The notes under the pieces were generated by a model. That model did not search any database. It was not told the origin of the DNA and saw nothing but the letters and a program-made list of their open reading frames with translations. This document shows, piece after piece, positions 22,901 to 35,208 of a DNA stretch of 64,000 nt. The position numbers and the translations under genes were made by a program. Each line of letters begins with the position of its first letter. Position 1 is the first letter of the stretch. The stretch spans positions 62,001-126,000 of the forward strand of contig QNGE01000286.1 in the NCBI GenBank assembly GCA_008508345.1, read 5' to 3'. This stretch comes from Paragonimus westermani (taxonomy: Eukaryota; Platyhelminthes; Trematoda; Plagiorchiida; Troglotrematidae).

Positions 22901-25120
22901 ATGTCGTGGCTGAGTTGACCGGTTCAAGAATGTGACCACCCGCTTGCAGAGCAATATCACGCGAGAACACTATCTGCAGTTCGAGTAATACTTGTTGTGC
23001 GATTGTGCTGTTCAGCATCCGTCATCTTGTGCGCATTACCCAAAGGCACTACGCCTGCCTTGACCATTTAGGCAGGTTTGTTGATAATGACCGCACCAGA
23101 CACTCCGTTCAGCCTAATTATGCCAATATTTTAATTGCTGTTCCGTCACCTATAACTGTTACAGTGTTGGTTGAAGAGGGTACAGGTTTTTAGTCAGGCG
23201 TATGATGATTCTTTGCTCATAATCACTTATTTGGCATTCGAATGTCAAATATTTCAGCATAGACGATTTGAGTCGCGTAAGCAGCCTGACGTTGTTTTCA
23301 ACTTAGACTTCAACAGGCGTTGTTCCAAATTATGAGGCTACATAATAAAAGATATTCGACGTGAAAAAATTCTTTTGTTCTTGCTTGCCTAACGGCTAAG
23401 GCAACATTATCCTAAACAGGGTCTACTAATTCATTTCATCCACTTATTCTGAAATGGCTCAACCCCAGTAGGGAACTCGACGGACTGTTAAGTCGGTAAA
23501 GTAAAAGAATTATTCGGTTTACAAATTTGGCGTTTTTATTGTCGAAATGGGGTTTCATCCATCCGGTTATCGGGACTCCGTGAAGCGGACAAGCCTAAGT
23601 TATTCAATTGTTTATTTACTCGTCCATAACCTGTTACAAAATGTCGTTTCGGCTTATGCCCCATACATCATACGTTTGTTGCTAACCTATAACATGATAA
23701 CAGCGTGTAAGAAACGAAGTGTATACGTTTAGTGATGGTTGTTTCTCACATTCAATTTTCGTGTGATCTATGACGGACAATTTTACTGTTGACACCAGAC
23801 TTGATTGACTGTATTTGTCTAATCCGAGATTGTGTTTTTACTCCGTGGTTGAGTACACCAGAGATCAGATAACATGGTAACTGTCGTTACAGCATGACGA
23901 TTTTCCCAGCACGGTTAAGAAATTCTCGCAAAAGATACATTAACTGCTCAGTCGTTATTACTCTTTCCCATACAGCGTTACCTCCAACCATCTAAATATT
24001 TTACGGCAGTTAAAACTAATCTTCATCACAGTGGCGGTGTATTCATCAAGAATCACGGAAAAACCCTTCAGCTACTCCCCAGATGGGTCACACTACCAAG
24101 TCACATCTACACCCGTGATTGACTCATCATTACTGCGGACTGCGTTGACCCCAAAGCCACTCATATTCACACCAGTATTTTGATAACTAAATGCCCAATC
24201 AGTACACACTCGTTTTCGTTTTTCCAAAGGAACCTCTTGTACCAGTCATGCTCTTCCCAGCATGCGTGTTGTCCCAATTTAGGTTTCATTTGAGCAAACC
24301 TGAATACTCAGAAAATATCTGGTTAGGGATGATGTCATGTACTCATTCAGACAGCTGTAACAAGCAAACCGGTCGATCTGACTTTGGTTACTCGTTGTAT
24401 GCGTGGACCAAATGTGCATAACGTGGGGACAATCGTGAACGACGTTCTTCCGAAGTAGGGGTTTCAGCAATAGTCCTGTAAAAAAAGACAACACAAACAA
24501 GCACTGACCAGAGACCGAGTAGACCACGCACATAAGTTACACAAACGAGTCAAAATGGTACTGATAACACGGTGCACACTGTGTTACACCGTTAGAAATT
24601 AACCCGTGGGCGTTCGCAAATTTTGACTGCCCTTCACAATGTGCGTTCCATTCTCAACTGAATCACGTAATATAAATTCTTTAATGGCAAATTAATTCAG
24701 TTATACGAAGGGTGAAATTCACAGGATTTCTGTACATGTGTAAATCACAATTTTGTATTTTCACTCGGCACATAATCTGGTCACAGTTTTAATTCAGTAA
24801 TCTGTGTTCCTAAGGTAGTATTTAAAACAACGTTCGTAAATTTAAAGTTGAGATAAAATTAGTTGTAGTATGATGCAAAGCGGTTAGCTTTGACATTTTT
24901 AACTTACTTCTCTCTACTAGATATTTAGCAGAAAAATTAACGTGAAAATAAATTCGATAGGGTGAACTGAAGTAAGGTTGTTGAGTCAAATGGTAAGAAG
25001 ACTGATTTACAGTACACAGTACCACATGCTTGTAGGTGTTGCTAGTATGTTGACTAACGTGCTTTCATCCTTGTTTCAGTATCATAAATCTTATAAAACT
25101 GTTGTCTCTTCTTCCATCAG
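19926..25120. other. no recognisable gene
   Basis: Open frames are mostly 80 codons or shorter; one of 115 codons (20713-21060, plus) has no recognisable domain. A GAAACGT box near 20490 (ATAGCGAAACGTCGG) resembles boxes in the palindromic element and in the 59.5-kb inverted repeat, but I find no RT or endonuclease motif beside it. 25064-25120 has two tandem acceptor-like pyrimidine tracts. Confidence 0.4.
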
Positions 25121-25546
25121 TTATCCCAGCAAATAACACTCAGTTGACTATTGAACTCATCGCAGACAAATCAAGATTTCGTTTGGGACCTAACATAGCT
25201 TTGTGGATTCCGGAACAGATTGCTTTAAGGCACCTCGAAAGCAAACAAGAAACATGCACGAATAGAAAGCAGTATGGGACTTCTCCCCGGTCAAATTTTC
25301 AGAGTAATGGTGCATTGCCACTGCATCCGTACTCCAGTCTACCTCCGTTTGCTAAAGGTGGTCTGACTTGTAATCCACTACCGGCTACCTACTGTAAAGA
25401 AGATATTGAAAACATGTCTCAGACATTTACAAAATCAGAAGGGACACAGGACAGGTGTGAATCATCGGAAGAACCATGTGCAACAAATACACCGGCTTCA
25501 TCATTCCGATCACATTCACTTTGTTACAAGGATGAAAAATTGGAAG
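25121..25546 (+). CDS. candidate exon, unknown protein
   Basis: A 426-nt open segment lies between a strong acceptor (CTCTTCTTCCATCAG, ending 25120) and a donor (GAAG|GTAGTT, GT at 25547). The length is a multiple of three and both phases would be 1. The frame itself stays open to 25611. The peptide is about 142 residues, Ser/Thr/Pro-rich, with several cysteines; an early part reads RFRLGPNIALWIPEQIALRH. No domain is recognised. By my rough estimate, an open frame of the full 169 codons is expected at well under one per window of this composition. I could not link further exons. Confidence 0.33.
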
Positions 25547-28500
25547 GTAGTTTGATCACGAACATTTCTTGTATAAACGGTGTACCTCAGTATGTTAATT
25601 TTTGTCAGTAATGTATCGAATTCGTTTATACTGTGTCTACTACGGCTACCTCTTTTGTTACTGCAGAACTTTATTAACAAATGCACATATCGAACACCAC
25701 TGTCACTCCGAACACGATTATAGTGGTGAAAACTAATCAGATGCAATGATTTAACCTGAAAACATCTATTGGAAATATTTGCCACTAATAAGTGCGCATC
25801 CTATGGTATTCTCCCACTGTCTGTCCCCTTCTCCAATAGTGCTTAGAAGCATCGGCCTCTTTCTCAGGCCTGCTCCCTTTCGCTATCAAGCAGTAGAATT
25901 CATAAGTTCTCAGACTATTACGCACTCTGAATTGACTATATACTTTTGCATTCGCATCACACACCCATAATACTTCACCTTATCACATCCTTATTGTTTA
26001 AAAACGTCGATCAAACGTGGTTGGTGCAAGATTTACATTCGTTAAATTCACCCCGGCTAATTACTGGTATTTGAAAAATTTCTTAACAAATTCTAGGATT
26101 CCTTTGATTTCGACCTGATAAGGTGTCAACCCTCAGGTCGTGGATTGGAGCTGACAGAACGGTCACTGTCTCTTTTCTGGTGATGGTAAAGTGGTCTGAA
26201 TTTTCGTCACGCAATGCTAGTTACGGTAACCCAGTCTTGTTCAGTGTGAAATGAAATGGTGCGGTAGTCAGCGTTGTTTCCACTTGCGCCGGCCTGCCGG
26301 ATCTCAGATCTCGGTCGTGGCAAGAAAAATACCGCCAATGAACTTTAATGACAGCAAAACTGAACCAAGTTCTAAGAATTTTCACTCAGAGGCAAGTGTT
26401 ACGTCACAAACGAATGTCATTTAATCCACATTAAGTAAATCCTCTGTTAATCGCCGGTGTTTATCGCAGTCTTATTTAAGCGGATGCCCACATGCGATTC
26501 ATAACAGACACAAACCAAAATCCATTGAAATGAGCAAAAATAAAATGAGGTGCGTATTTTCAGATTCTGTAAGCTGAATCGTATGGGTAGTTGGCAGTGA
26601 CTTGAAGTACAACGAATTTTCGGTCACATCTGGTCACAATCAGTTTATTTAGAATTTTCACCTGGGTCTGATTCTACCACGGTCTGTTTTGCGAGTATGT
26701 ACGCTCGTATATTTCTGGGTATATTTTGTTTATGGTCACTTTTACTGCCTCGAATATTGTTTTATTTCATTCTGATTCGGCACAGGACAATGTAATGGAG
26801 CCAAAAATAACCTGGACATGGTTGAATCTAGCAGGCTGAACGACATTGTCAATACGGCCGACGGTGATCAAAGTGTTTTGTCTGCGTTTAAAACGTTACC
26901 GTAATAGAAGTGGTAGTAGAACCGACCACTCTTAGGTGCGCCTATATAAACTCAGCGCAAAGTCAATCCCACGAATACATTGTCAGTGGTGGCTGCGTAA
27001 TTCCAGTTTCTCCATTGTTGCTGAATCGGTGAGGTTGCACACAGTTGTGCATAATTCGTTCCTTGAAACCCCTGGTACAACAATGCAAACGTGAATGATC
27101 TTTCATAGATTCATGCTGTTTCAAATACTGTGCACTATGACTAAATGGGTCATAGCTGTCCGAGGGTTTATCAGATTTTCGATTCCAGAGTAAAGTTTTC
27201 ACATTATTTTAACGACTGAAAACAGCACCTCTCAAACATCTAAATGATACAAAGTAGGATTACAATAAATTATTCTCTAGTCTAAAGAGATTCGAGTAAC
27301 CCTGAATGATGTAGATAATTACGATTCACTTTTTACTCACAAAAGAGTAAACGGGCCAATGTTTTTAGTGTTTATTTGTAAGCCAATGAGCGACTGCTCG
27401 ATAGGCTGTTCTGTCATGTGGATGAATGAACCTGAGTTTTCTACGGCAGTGTCAGGTAAACCAGAATGAATTGTCTCGGGATAAATCTGGCATTACTGTC
27501 ATGTAATTTTGTGAATCACTGGTTGTTTGTCCCCAATTGTACAAACTGTTTAATGTGTGTGAAAATCTTACAACAGTAACTGATGGTTGAACAGTAAGTA
27601 AATCCTACTTTAACCTTCCGACTCCCTTCGGTTCATCAATTGAACTTCCATAGGACAGTTCCAAACAGCACCTACGGGGATGAACTTTCGACTGATTTTG
27701 TCACTACTCAATACTTCAGGCGTCCAACAAAAGTAACCATAGTCATGTTGATGAGGGTAAAATCCTTCTTAGATTATATTACTTATTGCATAGGAGCATT
27801 TCCAGATGTCCGTCTGTCCTGCTGGCTAATCGAATAGAAGCCTTTAAGTTGTTTAACTACGAAACTTCCCGGTGCAGGATGCAAAGTAGATCACTGTCAA
27901 ACACTGGTAACGTAAGTGCTAATTCCAACCACGGTGACTGCAAATTCTTCCTGGTTACAATGGCTGTAGTTAATTCGCAAGCGATTCTAAATGTCACGAA
28001 GTGGATGTGTGCTGTGAAACCTAAAAATGTTCACTCTTCTGACCTTTAGCTGCAGCATAAACTTTGAACATTATTGATATTTTCAACTTTCCTCCAAATT
28101 TCACAGGTTACGCATCCCAATGCAAACCATAATGCATACTCGATAGTTCCTAGCTCAGGGCGTTGTATTCAGTCGAACAACATTTGACATAATGCTAAAC
28201 AAGCATACACAACTTTCTGATGACCTTGCCGTTGACGCAGTACACGAAAGTGAAAAGTGTATCATGCCTCAGCGTATCCAGGTAGGAACAAGGGATGGTC
28301 TTATTTGAAGGGTTCAGGACACCTACGATGGTCTAGACTTTGTTTGGCATTATTAAAAATTTAAAAATTATCCAAGTTAGTCCTTAATCTGTAGTCATAA
28401 ACTCGCTTGATATGAGTTTGCACCTGTAACACTTGAGCATTTTGCTTGAAAATCGAAACCACTGCTTTGACAGTACAGAAACATATTCGAACATTCCATT

Positions 28501-31500
28501 GATGGGTTTATTGTCTGCGGACTTCATACAATGCGCAAGTTGCAAGTCAGTAATCTACACATCTGTTTTACTGCTCAAGAGGCAGCCTAAGTTATCATCG
28601 GCCTACCTCAGTCTAGTAAGCACGCTTGTTTCAAGTAGTTTCTTTTAAACGTACCCGGGTTACAGATTATGAGGTTTCACTACCAGCTATTTTTAAAAAG
28701 ATGCTGGACACGTTCAAAATTTTGACCAATAGCTAAAAACGGAGTCACCAACCTAGATTTTTGGGGGAGTCAGTCTGGCGGGAGGAACCACATGTTATTA
28801 CGCACCTTTTGCTTTACCAGATAAACTGTATCAACATAATCAAGTTATCCTGTTTACACCACGTTATACTTTGATTACAAACGCCAACACTTACTAACAT
28901 ATGGAAATGGCACAGCTACAATATTAGTCATAAAAGGTTAAAGTTAAGCGTACGACCATAAAGAATTTTTGAAACCAGTCGTTTCCCAAAAAATTTGAAA
29001 ACCGAATTTAAAAATACACCGGAATTCACTAGTTATTGCTACACAAATTTCATTGCATCTCATAAGGTATACCTGCAGTCCTGGAACTCATATAACAGAG
29101 CCAAGTAAGATTATCTAAAAATGAAGCACCACGAAAGTTTCAGGCTGACAATCATGTCTTTCTGTTAGCGGAGGAGTGGTTAACATCCAAGAGTAGCAAC
29201 CGCTTCAACGAAGTGCGGTATTTGTAGCCTGTTGGATACGCAACTAAAAGCATTAGTCGTGATTTACTATTCAGGAGTTACCGACGGGGTACGATCAAAG
29301 AGACCGGTCGTTCATATTTCACTGGTTGTGCGACGTCGGTTATTTGGTCCTTGTTCCATATAATTCTCAACCCAATTTGGAAAACTTTCAGCTATTTGAC
29401 TGCGTAACTGCGGTTTATTTCGGTGCACACAAATGGTCTGCGTGACCCGGCTAAAGCTAGTTAATGCGGGGTGACTTAAACTATGGAGGTTGCAACATTT
29501 ATATCTGAGAGAGTGTTCTTAGACTGGCTAAGCAAAGCATCGTAATGGAAATAGCACAGAATGCTTGTCCGACTGCTAATTGGAGTCATCAACTATGCTA
29601 ATCCATCACATCAACACCTTTGTAGTTTGACTGTAAAGTGAGACTCCGCTTGGGTACAGTTGTGTCTACTGTTACGATACGGTCAGGCCTCCTGAGTTGA
29701 TTGTGTTTTTAAGGGATCGTAGCATTATTCCAGAAGATTGCCTCACGAACATGAAAGCACAGTTTCATATTTTCATTTCCGGGGACGATGCTTCGATGAG
29801 AGTAAAACCTGGGCTTATTGTTTCTTCACAGTTTAATCAATACAAACCTAAGCTTTGTGCTAACCGTATATGAAACAAACTTCGGAAACTTCATAAAAGA
29901 TTGACAGTTTTGTTTACAAGAACTTTAGGAGACAGGCGTCGATCTCGTCTCTTTGTTCACAACTTTTGTTTCTTCTAATATTTCGCTTACAATCAAGCAC
30001 AGAGAAATTTACATGAGAAATTTGTATTAAGTTTGCACGCTTAGAGACAACCCGCTCATTTGTACGAGTCGTACAGTGACCACTTTGAGCAAAGCCACGG
30101 TTACGGGAGAATCGGCTCAGTTTGCAACAGTGCAGATGTAGTTCGGTGATGATCCCCAATATTAAATTTGTGAAGCCCAATCGATGTCAAATAAATTTAG
30201 TTTGGGAGTTGTAGTCACACAATAGCTTACTGGATGAGTTTCTGTTCAGTAGACAATGTAGTTAAATCTGTCGCGTAATTCTACAATTGAAGATAAAGCT
30301 GTCCGTTCCATGCAGCTGTGGTTTTTACAACAACAAATACCACCCACAATGTACACAATTTCCTCCTCACAAAACAGCTGACTACGAAATGTGTGCAACA
30401 TATTCGACGTTGGCTAATATCATTATTACAAGACGCGCTAATAACACTACAGTTAACCATTGCGCATTGTATGATTAAGACCTGTGTAGTAAATATGTTG
30501 GATTGTGGTAGGTCTTTGTCAGATTTAATGTTCTAGGCATTTAATCCCGGAAGGTTGTGTCTGGATAGTGTGCTTACGGCTTCTCAGTTGATTCATCACT
30601 GTGTGAAGAGAGCCTTAAACCGCAGTCGCAGAAAATACATGCACAGGCAGGCAGGCTGAAAACCCCACAGCGAAGGATCGGAGATGGTGCTTGGCACCAA
30701 TTCGTCTGAATGCGAAACTCTGACAATATATATGTGATTTTCAGATAATCTCAATCAAAATTCTTAGCTAGACTTCAGTGGCACGAGATTTTTCAAAGTA
30801 AATGGGTAAATTTACAGTATCATGAAAGTGGATCGGGGAGTGAAGTGCATGAGCTTGTTTGTGTAAAACATCTAATTATTTGCAACCTACCGACCAAGTT
30901 TGAGTTCGTTCCATATGAGAACAAAAGTCAACGCGAAGGCATGTTCACCAAGTACGTATTGATAATCAATGGTCTAATTTCGCCACTTTCAGCATTAAGT
31001 GTGTACAGGGAAGGCACCTGTCACACGCTATGACCCTGTTGCGAATTGAAGAGACTTTGACATACAGTAACCGTTTTAGTAGTGTCCAACTTGAGATTGA
31101 ACATCGTTTTGCTCGTTTGTTTATATTTCCAAAGGCAAAGCCGCCTCGGGGCCACTACTAACTTAGACTTTGAAACTGAGTAGGCTAAACTGTGGTTTGA
31201 CGCCATCAGTTAAAAGGATAACATTAACGGTCGAACAAAATAACGATCAGCGGATTCTCCGTGTACAATAAAAAATTTTCCAAAAATTATTCACTAACAT
31301 GATCATCAAGAAAAGTCGGCTATAGTTTTACTAGAAGATTGCGAATCCTACTATGCTGTGTATAATGAAGACCAATGTTCGGTCACATGAATTTCCGCAG
31401 TAGAAATTTTGCTTTTAGTTTGGATAGCACACGGCTCAATGTTAAACCTCTTCCAATTAAACCAAGTTTGAAGAAGAAATTTACATTCAGACCTATTGGC

Positions 31501-32394
31501 AACTTCTTGACCCATAGAGATTATTACTTTAGCCATAACGACGGTGTGTGTGCCTTATTTACAGCAACCTCTTACATTTTGGGGACTGAAAGGACAGGAA
31601 GGCTTGTATTCCAATTGCTAGCCCGGCAGCTTTTTGAACTGTCTAGTCAAGTAGAATGACAGGATCTCGTGGTGCAAGAGGTGTTTTGCCAGGTGACGCC
31701 AACAAGACAAAGAGAGATCACTGAATTAGTAAGACCTGTGGAAGAGTACTAGCAACGTTGGATAGGTACAGGTCTCGTCCAAATGGTCAAATAACCACCC
31801 CCAACAATGAGTACGGGCGGCTGGGTGGCTTCCAGTCCACAGCTATATGTTACATTTTACACATAGGATTTTCAGCTTGTGGTGATAAATTTGTTCAGAA
31901 TATCTGCTCTTTCGGACGAAAATAATGGCACTGCAAAATAGACACTTCATCTTAGATATATTCGAGTTCACTATTTACAATTCCTGTGTTTTGAGCAGGC
32001 ACATGCAAAGCACATGAGCCTATTGAAAAATCAGTCTCATGAGTCAGTTATTCAGACCAGTACACTAACTGGACCTGAAGCAGAAATATTAATTTGTTCA
32101 ATGCACATAAAACAGGTTTTTACGCTTCCAACCAATACGGAGCAAAACGAGGCCTAACAGTTTGGGCAATTACTTTAAAATGTGGCACTTTCCAAGCGTC
32201 AAACAATCAGCTGCGTACTAGAAGAAAATAATGTGGCAAGCACATTCATTTAGAAAGACTAAACTGTGAAACATGTATACTGGCTTTACTCAAGCCGGAT
32301 AAGGAAGCAACTTTGCGTAAAACGCGGTGAGTTTTCCGTAAGCTGAACTATAAATTCACGTCCCACTATAAATCACCTTTAAGTCTCTGAAATC
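25547..32394. other. no recognisable gene
   Basis: Open frames are 94 codons or shorter with no motif. A TATATAAA string at 26943-26950 sits in a GC-richer patch without an identifiable downstream gene. Confidence 0.4.
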
Positions 32395-32463
32395 ACTTCG
32401 TAGCTCAACTGTTAAGACGCTTGACGCAATATCTCCGGTGTTGATCCGATTCCGTTCAAATCT
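32395..32463 (+). mobile_element. tRNA-derived segment (SINE head or tRNA pseudogene)
   Basis: Plus strand: A box TAGCTCAACTGT (32401-32412) and B box CGTTCAAATCT (32453-32463), about 40 nt apart as in a tRNA. No closed acceptor stem is evident. It is probably a tRNA-derived SINE relic. Confidence 0.45.
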
Positions 32464-34930
32464 TTGATCTTTCACAAATGAGTGTCAAAATTTAGAAGGA
32501 TTAAATGGGGTTGGAAATCGTTTGCGGTAGCTCACGCAACGAAGAAAGCTTTGGGTTGCTTGGGCTATAGTGCTCAACTACCTAACTGAAACTTTGCAAC
32601 TGATAGTCAAGGATATGATCTATCACAAATTTCATGGTCACGTAGTAATTCCAGTCGACTCACTTCGAAAGGAGCTAATTAGCTTAAGTTACAGTTCGCT
32701 GGCTAATTACTCTTTCTTGAGTGGCCATATTCAGGGACTGTCGTGTAGCACTACCCTCACAGTTATCTTGAATACACAACGATCAATCCGGCATAGATAG
32801 ATGACTATCGCGAATACCAAGTACACCTTACAGACGCTGTCAATCTTAAGAATAAATAGGCTTCGTTTCATTTCATATTCTTGTCAATGATCAAACTGCT
32901 TAATACGGTTTCTAGCGGTTAGCTCTCATTATTATAAAGACCTAAATAACTAGATTAGTCTTGAGCCCTCGAAGTACAGTTCAATTCACTCAGCAGAGTG
33001 TACACGCTAATGTTTCTGATAAAGCTGAAATTTTATCAGGAAAACAACTTAAGGCAGTTGTAATCAAAGGCTAGTCATTTGCTCCTAAAGCGCACAAATG
33101 AACGACACACCCGTGTCAATAACTTCTGAAAACGTAAGCAAAGAGAACATACCGAAGAAGAATGACCGAAAAAACCATCGCACGATTATTGCTTAAAAAG
33201 CTTCGGTCCAATACCAAAGGAATAATCTCGCCTGCTCCCGCTGTCTCAGCATGACTACTGTTGGTATTTTAGCAGCAGTTTCAAATTTTGTTAAGGCGAA
33301 AATGTTGGTGCCGTCATGAAAATGTCTTCAAGTCATCAATGTGGAAGTTCAGAACAAAGTTTTAACGGTGAGAAGTCGAAAGTTAAAGACAGAATACTGA
33401 AACTAAAAACCTTTCTCCGTAATAATTTGATGTATCTCTATCGAGAGTTGTCGTGGAATAGGTGAATATGTATTTTACAAACCTACAAACAGTAACGAAA
33501 GAAATTCAAGTTTCTGATCAGATTGCTTGCTACCAGAACATCAGCAGCGTCACAAGAGGCTACTTTGTGTGCTGGAAGAGAGTTTATGTCGCTGCGGTAT
33601 ACTGTGGTATGCCATAGCAGGCATTTGTTGCGAGGTATAAAAAGGCACATAAACAGTGCATGTTATGTCATCCATGGGTTTATCACCGGATGATGATTGT
33701 AATAAACCTTTGTCATGGAGACACCTGTTCTACTTAAATTGGTGAACTTTGGGTGAGACTGAATTCTAGCTGGCTCTCGGTTCTATCAACACAGGACGCT
33801 TTGCAGCAACATTTGTATTTATAGATTAGACTTGATTTCGTGAATTAAATCTGTGGACATTCGATCAGTCTAAGACGGAATTTGTTTGAGAATAGGTTCT
33901 TGCCTTCTAGTGCCGTTTTATCCTAGTCAGACGTATAACATCACAATTACTGAGAAAATACAAGTTACCTTCGTTAAGTCATGAACACTGTGGTTGATAT
34001 ATTTACATACTGAACAGGTAAAATGCGGTATCCACACCGAGTTACCTCAAAACTTCAGTTTGAGTAGTATAGCATGTTTATATTCCGTGACTGTTGCACC
34101 CAGAGAGTTCACTTGTGTTAACTTTTCTATAATACGATCCTATTTGGAGCTGGGGATAAGTTTTAATCCAAAAGTAACTTTAAGGACTGTTTTGTTTGTC
34201 GGGAAATCAATACACACTAGTTTGATAGTGAGAATCAAAAACACTGATTTATGAAAAACAGCATTGCGAAACGTTGAATTTCTACAGTGATGTGAGCTTC
34301 GGGGTTTTTTACGCCTCTTCTGAGCAGATTGTGTTTCGTATTTCAACAATATACGGGGCTTTGAACAATTAATTTACAGTCCTGATGAGCCAACCACCAG
34401 CTATATTGTATATCAGATTCATTATCGCCGTCATCGTAGAGAGCAATACATCAGTGGTTCCCACTGACGCTTACTTGCCAAACAGCCACAAAGCAAAAAA
34501 CAAATCCCTAACAGAAAGATTGGAGAAAATAAGGAAAAGGAACCTAACTGCTAAAAATAGCCACGTCTATATTCAGGCATTCAAAATCAAAGTGCCTACA
34601 TCTTGCGGGCAAACAACCGAGTTGTAGGTGGAAGTAAGGCGTCATCATCAACACAACCATCTTAAGGTTTTCACTTCCCCGTGTCATCAAATGCATTCAC
34701 TTCACATACATTTCGGTTAATCAATGACGACATTCACGCCACTGAGTTCGATTAGCCACCATGTCACTTAAAGTCTTCACCAATTGACCGTCTGAGTCGC
34801 AAGGTCTGCAGCCGGGGAGACGACCCATTCTCATGACTACTTTATTATGAATTTTTCCAGACGTTCACGTTTGCCGGAGATGCATGTTTCAGGTGTAGTA
34901 TAGACTCAAGGATAGAGAGGACTAGTCTTT
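32464..34930. other. no recognisable gene
   Basis: Open frames are 86 codons or shorter. TATAAAAA at 33636-33643 in the context GAGGTATAAAAAGGC is the best free-standing TATA-like string of the window, but no gene follows it. Confidence 0.4.
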
Positions 34931-35208
34931 CTTATGTTTTCAAGTTGACCATCACTCACATTTGATCGCAGCCTTCGCATTCACATAGACTTTCCAGCCA
35001 GCCTCTTTCGAAAAAAAACACTAGACTCGAGTTTCGCTCTCATTAGAGCTCATCATTGTTGAATATCCTTGCCATGGCCGGGATTTGAACTCTGGCCATT
35101 CCGATCATGAGGCAACCGTGTTAGCCACTGCGCCATTGACCTCACATTAGGCGCGAACGAATTAGCAAATCTAAACGCTCAACCACTCTTGCTTGTGAGC
35201 AATGATAG
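34931..35208 (-). mobile_element. tRNA-cored element, one-armed copy 4
   Basis: It is nearly identical to copy 1 across the left arm (34931-35051) and most of the tRNA-like core. Minus-strand A box TGGCGCAGTGG is at about 35126-35136 and B box GAGTTCAAATCCCGG at about 35087-35101. It then stops at TGTGAGC (35194-35200), exactly where the inverted right arm begins in copy 1. Read 5' to 3' on the minus strand it looks like an ordinary tRNA-SINE: head, then a roughly 120-nt tail. It could be the ancestral SINE form or a truncated foldback. Confidence 0.75.

Noticed and set aside
8976..33643. Free-standing TATA-like strings at 8976, 26943 and 33636
   Set aside because: No gene, initiator or LTR boundary can be tied to them; AT-rich sequence yields such strings by chance.
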